From: a virus
Length of the DNA stretch: 64,000 nucleotides
Direction: 5' to 3' (one strand)
Virus record (IMG/VR): IMGVR_UViG_3300044732_001952
Location: 99,149 to 163,148 of that record
The notes below the pieces were generated by a model, which saw only the letters and a program-made list of their open reading frames with translations, ran no database searches and had not been told where the DNA came from. Positions 61,262-64,000 of this stretch are shown in pieces (within the stretch, counting starts at the first letter, position 1; each line of letters starts with the position of its first letter). A program made the translations under genes and the position numbers.

Positions 61262-61712
61262 AACTTATCAAATCAGATTTAACACAGATTCAAAAACTGA
61301 TGATGGAAGATGGAGATTAATTGAAAACGGTAACGAGACATTAGTTTCAGACATCATTATTGATGGACACACTCAAACAACTAAAGATTGGTTACCGGAA
61401 ATTAATGATTATAAATGGCATGTTAGTTGTGTTGGTTATTGTAGTGTCGAAAATAATGTCGCATATATAAAAACTATAAAAGAAGAATCTGTTTTAATTA
61501 GACATATTTTAAAAACAGTTAGTTATAGATTTTTAGGAACCTTAACTACAGTTGTCGTTGCATATTCGTTAGGTGCGACAATTGAGGTTTCGACATTGCT
61601 TGGTGTTGGTGAACTTATTATGAAGCCATTTATATATTTTGGTCATGAAAGATTGTGGTATAAATATATAAGAATTAAAAAAGATATTAAAAATAAAACA
61701 AATGAAAAATAA
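61245..61712 (+). CDS. DUF2061-type membrane protein with N-terminal soluble domain
   Basis: This 155-aa protein has an N-terminal 80 residues with a small beta-rich domain (WRLIENGNETLVSDIIIDGH, then YKWHVSCVGYCSVENNVAYI). The C-terminal part shows the DUF2061 pattern: VLIRHILKTVSYRFLGTLTT, VVVAYSLGATIEV, and IYFGHERLWYKYI, with two hydrophobic segments. DUF2061 proteins are uncharacterised. I recall them near sulfate-assimilation genes in some bacteria, which fits the preceding APS kinase. It overlaps both neighbours (17 and 11 bases). Confidence 0.75.
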   Translation: MQIQSKTYQIRFNTDSKTDDGRWRLIENGNETLVSDIIIDGHTQTTKDWLPEINDYKWHVSCVGYCSVENNVAYIKTIKEESVLIRHILKTVSYRFLGTLTTVVVAYSLGATIEVSTLLGVGELIMKPFIYFGHERLWYKYIRIKKDIKNKTNEK

Positions 61713-63411
61713 ATTACCTGAAGATTTTGATTGGGAATTCTATTTGGGGTATTATGAAGATTTAAGAAACGCTGGTCTTAAAACAAAAAATGATGCTAAT
61801 ACACATTATTTAAATCATGGACAATTTGAGAATAGAATTATTTATGGCAATAAAATAGATTTTACCAAATTCATAGAAATTTGTAAAAATATAACAAATC
61901 ATCTACCAAAAGAATTTCCAAAAATAGATAAATCATCAAAAAAGAAATCATTAATAATTGAAACCAGAAATTTAGACCATAATGAATTTGTTATAAAAAA
62001 CACCATTCAAAAATTGGGTGACGGTTGGGGTCACATTATTTATTGTCACCAAAATAATTACAAACAAATTAAATCTATTTGTAACCAAATTAGTTTAGAA
62101 ATAGAAATTAGATTAATTAAAAGAGAATTAAATAGAAACGATTATAACAACTTATTACTAGATATTAACTTTTGGGATGAGATTGATTGTGAAAAAGTTT
62201 TAATTTACCAAACAGATACTTTTATTTATAAAAATTTTGATGATTACTTTTTAGAATTTGACTATTTAGGGGCTAACTGGGGATTGGACCATACTAAAGG
62301 AATTCAAAAAATGATAACAAATATTACATTTATTAATATGACACAAGGAAACGGTGGGTTATCACTAAGAAGTATTAGTTTAATAAAAAAAGCACTAAAC
62401 GATAAAAATTTTAAAAAAATAATTACCAATGGATTTGACGACTTAGAAAAAATACCAGAAGATGTTTATTATTCAATATATAACCATCTTTACTATAAAG
62501 ATATGGGTGACACCAAAAAATTTAGTATAGAACCTTCATACAATTTTAAAGATAATTTAAATTTTTATGACGACCCATTTGGATTTCATAAAATTTATAA
62601 CTTTGTTGATGGTGAGTTTTTTATAAAAAAATATGAAAAAAAATTATTAATTTCTAAAAAAATTAAAAATATATCCTTGTTAACAAATAAATATGAGATA
62701 ATAAAAAATCATAATTTAACAAAGTCAGAAATAACTGTAATAATAACTTCATATAACTATGAGAAATACATTGAGAAATCAATAAAATCCGTAATTAAAA
62801 ATAAATTAAAAAATATTGAGGTTTTAGTTATTGATGATAATTCATCGGACAATTCATTAAAAAAAATAATAAATTTTTTAAACAAAGATATAAACCTTAC
62901 TATAATAAAGAAAGAAAAAAATACTGGTACAGTAGATACTAGAAATATAGCGATAAGAGAATCATTAGGTGATTATGTTTTTATGTTAGATGCTGATAAT
63001 GAGATATATGAAGATTGCCTAATCAAACACCTAAATTATTTAAAATCAAACGATTTAGATGCTGTTTATTCTAAAATAGATTGTTTTGATGAATTAAATA
63101 ATTTTATATATCATATATCTAACAAAGTATTTAATTACCATGATTTAAAAAAAAATAACTATATAGATGCTATGGCAATGTTTAATAAAAAAACTTTAAT
63201 AGAATTAGGGTGTTATGACAATAAAATTCTTGAACTAGGCGATTGTTTAGACGATTGGGAACTTTGGTTAAGGTTGGGTTACAATAATAAAAAAATAGGA
63301 TTCATAGATGAATCATTATCTAGATATTTAGTTAAAAGTCATGGAATAAATGGTAACTCTAAATATTTTGAAAATGAAATAAAAACGTATTTAAATGACA
63401 AATTCCAATAA
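61702..63411 (+). CDS. Two-domain glycosyltransferase (DUF5672-like plus family 2)
   Basis: This 569-aa protein has residues about 75-320 resembling the DUF5672 glycosyltransferase-like region (LIIETRNLDHNEFVIKNTIQ, WDEIDCEKVLIYQTDTFIYK, FDYLGANWG, and NGGLSLRSISLIKKAL). A family 2 GT domain follows from about 345 (ITVIITSYNYEKYIEKSIKS, VLVIDDNSSDNSL, VFMLDADNEIYEDCL, and DDWELWLRLGY). The first domain's QTDTF carries the DxD-like residues. Both would transfer sugars onto glycans. It belongs to a plus-strand cluster and overlaps the next gene by 17 bases. Confidence 0.82.
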   Translation: MKNKLPEDFDWEFYLGYYEDLRNAGLKTKNDANTHYLNHGQFENRIIYGNKIDFTKFIEICKNITNHLPKEFPKIDKSSKKKSLIIETRNLDHNEFVIKNTIQKLGDGWGHIIYCHQNNYKQIKSICNQISLEIEIRLIKRELNRNDYNNLLLDINFWDEIDCEKVLIYQTDTFIYKNFDDYFLEFDYLGANWGLDHTKGIQKMITNITFINMTQGNGGLSLRSISLIKKALNDKNFKKIITNGFDDLEKIPEDVYYSIYNHLYYKDMGDTKKFSIEPSYNFKDNLNFYDDPFGFHKIYNFVDGEFFIKKYEKKLLISKKIKNISLLTNKYEIIKNHNLTKSEITVIITSYNYEKYIEKSIKSVIKNKLKNIEVLVIDDNSSDNSLKKIINFLNKDINLTIIKKEKNTGTVDTRNIAIRESLGDYVFMLDADNEIYEDCLIKHLNYLKSNDLDAVYSKIDCFDELNNFIYHISNKVFNYHDLKKNNYIDAMAMFNKKTLIELGCYDNKILELGDCLDDWELWLRLGYNNKKIGFIDESLSRYLVKSHGINGNSKYFENEIKTYLNDKFQ

Positions 63412-64000
63412 ATTAAAAATAAATTTTTCTGATTTTTGGTCAGGATTTGATAAATTAAATAATCCATTTTTTAATTTACTAAAAGAAGATTTTGATGTTA
63501 CAATAAGTGAAAATCCAGACATTTTATTTTTTTCAGTTTTTGATGAAAACGGTTGTTATTTTAATAACAAAAGAGGTGTCAAACACAGAGATTATAATTG
63601 TAAGAAAATTTTTTATTCTGGAGAACCAGTTCACCCAAACTATAATGAATGTGATTATTCGATGAGTTATGATTGGATTGAACGTGATAATCATTTTAGG
63701 TTACCATTATATGTTATATGGGGTGACAGTTATTACCAATTAGAAAATAAAAATATTATTGATGATTCGTGTAATAGGGATTTTTGTAATTTTGTTGTAT
63801 CTAACCCATTATGTTCTTTTAGAAATGATTTTTTTCTTAAATTAAGTAAATATAAAAAAGTCGACTCAGGTGGTAGATTCCTCAATAACATAGGTAATGA
63901 AGGTGTTATTGATAAGTTAGATTTCCAAAAAAAATACAAATTTTCCTTAGCTTTTGAGAATGTTGAATATCTAGGATATACTTCTGAAAAATTAACTAAC
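63395..64000 (+). CDS. GT10 alpha-1,3-fucosyltransferase-like protein (3' end outside window)
   Basis: The frame starts at ATG 63395, inside the end of the previous gene, and is open for 202 codons to the window edge. Features of GT10 are KIFYSGEPVHPNYNECDYSM, FVVSNPLCSFRNDFFLKLSK, YKKVDSGGRFLNNIGN, and KYKFSLAFENVEYLGYTSEK, which is the AFEN....Y.TEK donor-binding signature. These enzymes transfer fucose from GDP-fucose. It extends the glycosyltransferase cluster. Seen in part only, so the C-terminus is unknown. Confidence 0.82.
   Translation, partial: MTNSNKLKINFSDFWSGFDKLNNPFFNLLKEDFDVTISENPDILFFSVFDENGCYFNNKRGVKHRDYNCKKIFYSGEPVHPNYNECDYSMSYDWIERDNHFRLPLYVIWGDSYYQLENKNIIDDSCNRDFCNFVVSNPLCSFRNDFFLKLSKYKKVDSGGRFLNNIGNEGVIDKLDFQKKYKFSLAFENVEYLGYTSEKLTN

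Noticed and set aside
1-64000. tRNA genes, rRNA genes, insertion sequences or attachment sites
   Set aside because: Intergenic gaps are short and I saw no cloverleaf-like sequence, transposase, integrase or terminal repeats; a tRNA search program would be needed to be certain.

Overview
The window is a single stretch of a large, AT-rich, T4-like contractile-tailed phage (myovirus) genome. I see no bacterial housekeeping operons, rRNA, tRNA, CRISPR array or insertion sequence, and no gene-free stretch longer than 300 bases. Recognisable T4-type functions include sheath (gp18), tube (gp19), wedge proteins (gp6 and gp25), gp26, a LysM-like gp53, neck/terminator proteins (gp14- and gp15-like), a tape measure, gp32, UvsX, a gp41-type helicase and a FEN/RNase H exonuclease. 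The host is probably a member of the Bacteroidota. Several genes carry host-type promoters of the form TTTG-N18/19-TAnnTTTG, Shine-Dalgarno sequences are poor, and one small lipoprotein has an LFSC lipobox.

Layout. Positions 1-5.7 kb (minus strand) hold baseplate wedge genes. Positions 5.85-12.8 kb (minus) form a compact replication operon, in transcription order gp32, uvsX, a small ORF, exonuclease, an unknown gene, the gp41 helicase and a class II ribonucleotide reductase, closed by a strong terminator. Positions 13-37.2 kb (minus) form a long tail/baseplate block. In transcription order it holds gp26, a small hub-assembly ORF, a 590-aa unknown, the tape measure, a 1457-aa baseplate protein with an OmpA-like domain, a LysM protein and a 1725-aa tail protein ending in a Hint (intein-like) domain. 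These are followed by three tandem paralogues sharing about 430 N-terminal residues but carrying different C-terminal domains: an M15 peptidase, an unknown domain, and a tail lysozyme plus SGNH-like hydrolase. Small unknown genes end the block.

Positions 37.4-49 kb mix short plus-strand genes (M20-like peptidase, 2OG oxygenase-like, ClpP, small membrane protein) with minus-strand structural or virion-associated genes (tube, 806-aa membrane protein, HAD hydrolase, lipoprotein, tagged small proteins, sheath). Positions 49.2-53 kb hold a small ribbon-helix-helix-like gene behind two palindromes, a repeat-rich tail fibre, and gp15- and gp14-like proteins. Positions 53-64 kb are mainly plus strand: SNF2 helicase, DUF3310, DHH phosphoesterase, GH24 lysozyme, then a surface-chemistry cluster of glycosyltransferases, an APS kinase-HAD fusion, a nucleotidyltransferase, a DUF2061 membrane protein and a truncated GT10 fucosyltransferase.

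How it works together. A recurrent sense-strand motif ATATTTAT precedes most virion gene blocks and is absent from the replication operon starts I examined, so it is a candidate late promoter. The most unusual features are the three hub-like proteins with different wall-degrading cargo, the Hint domain on the adjoining tail protein, the sulfate-activation-like fusion module, and the repressor-like gene with two operators next to the sheath promoter.
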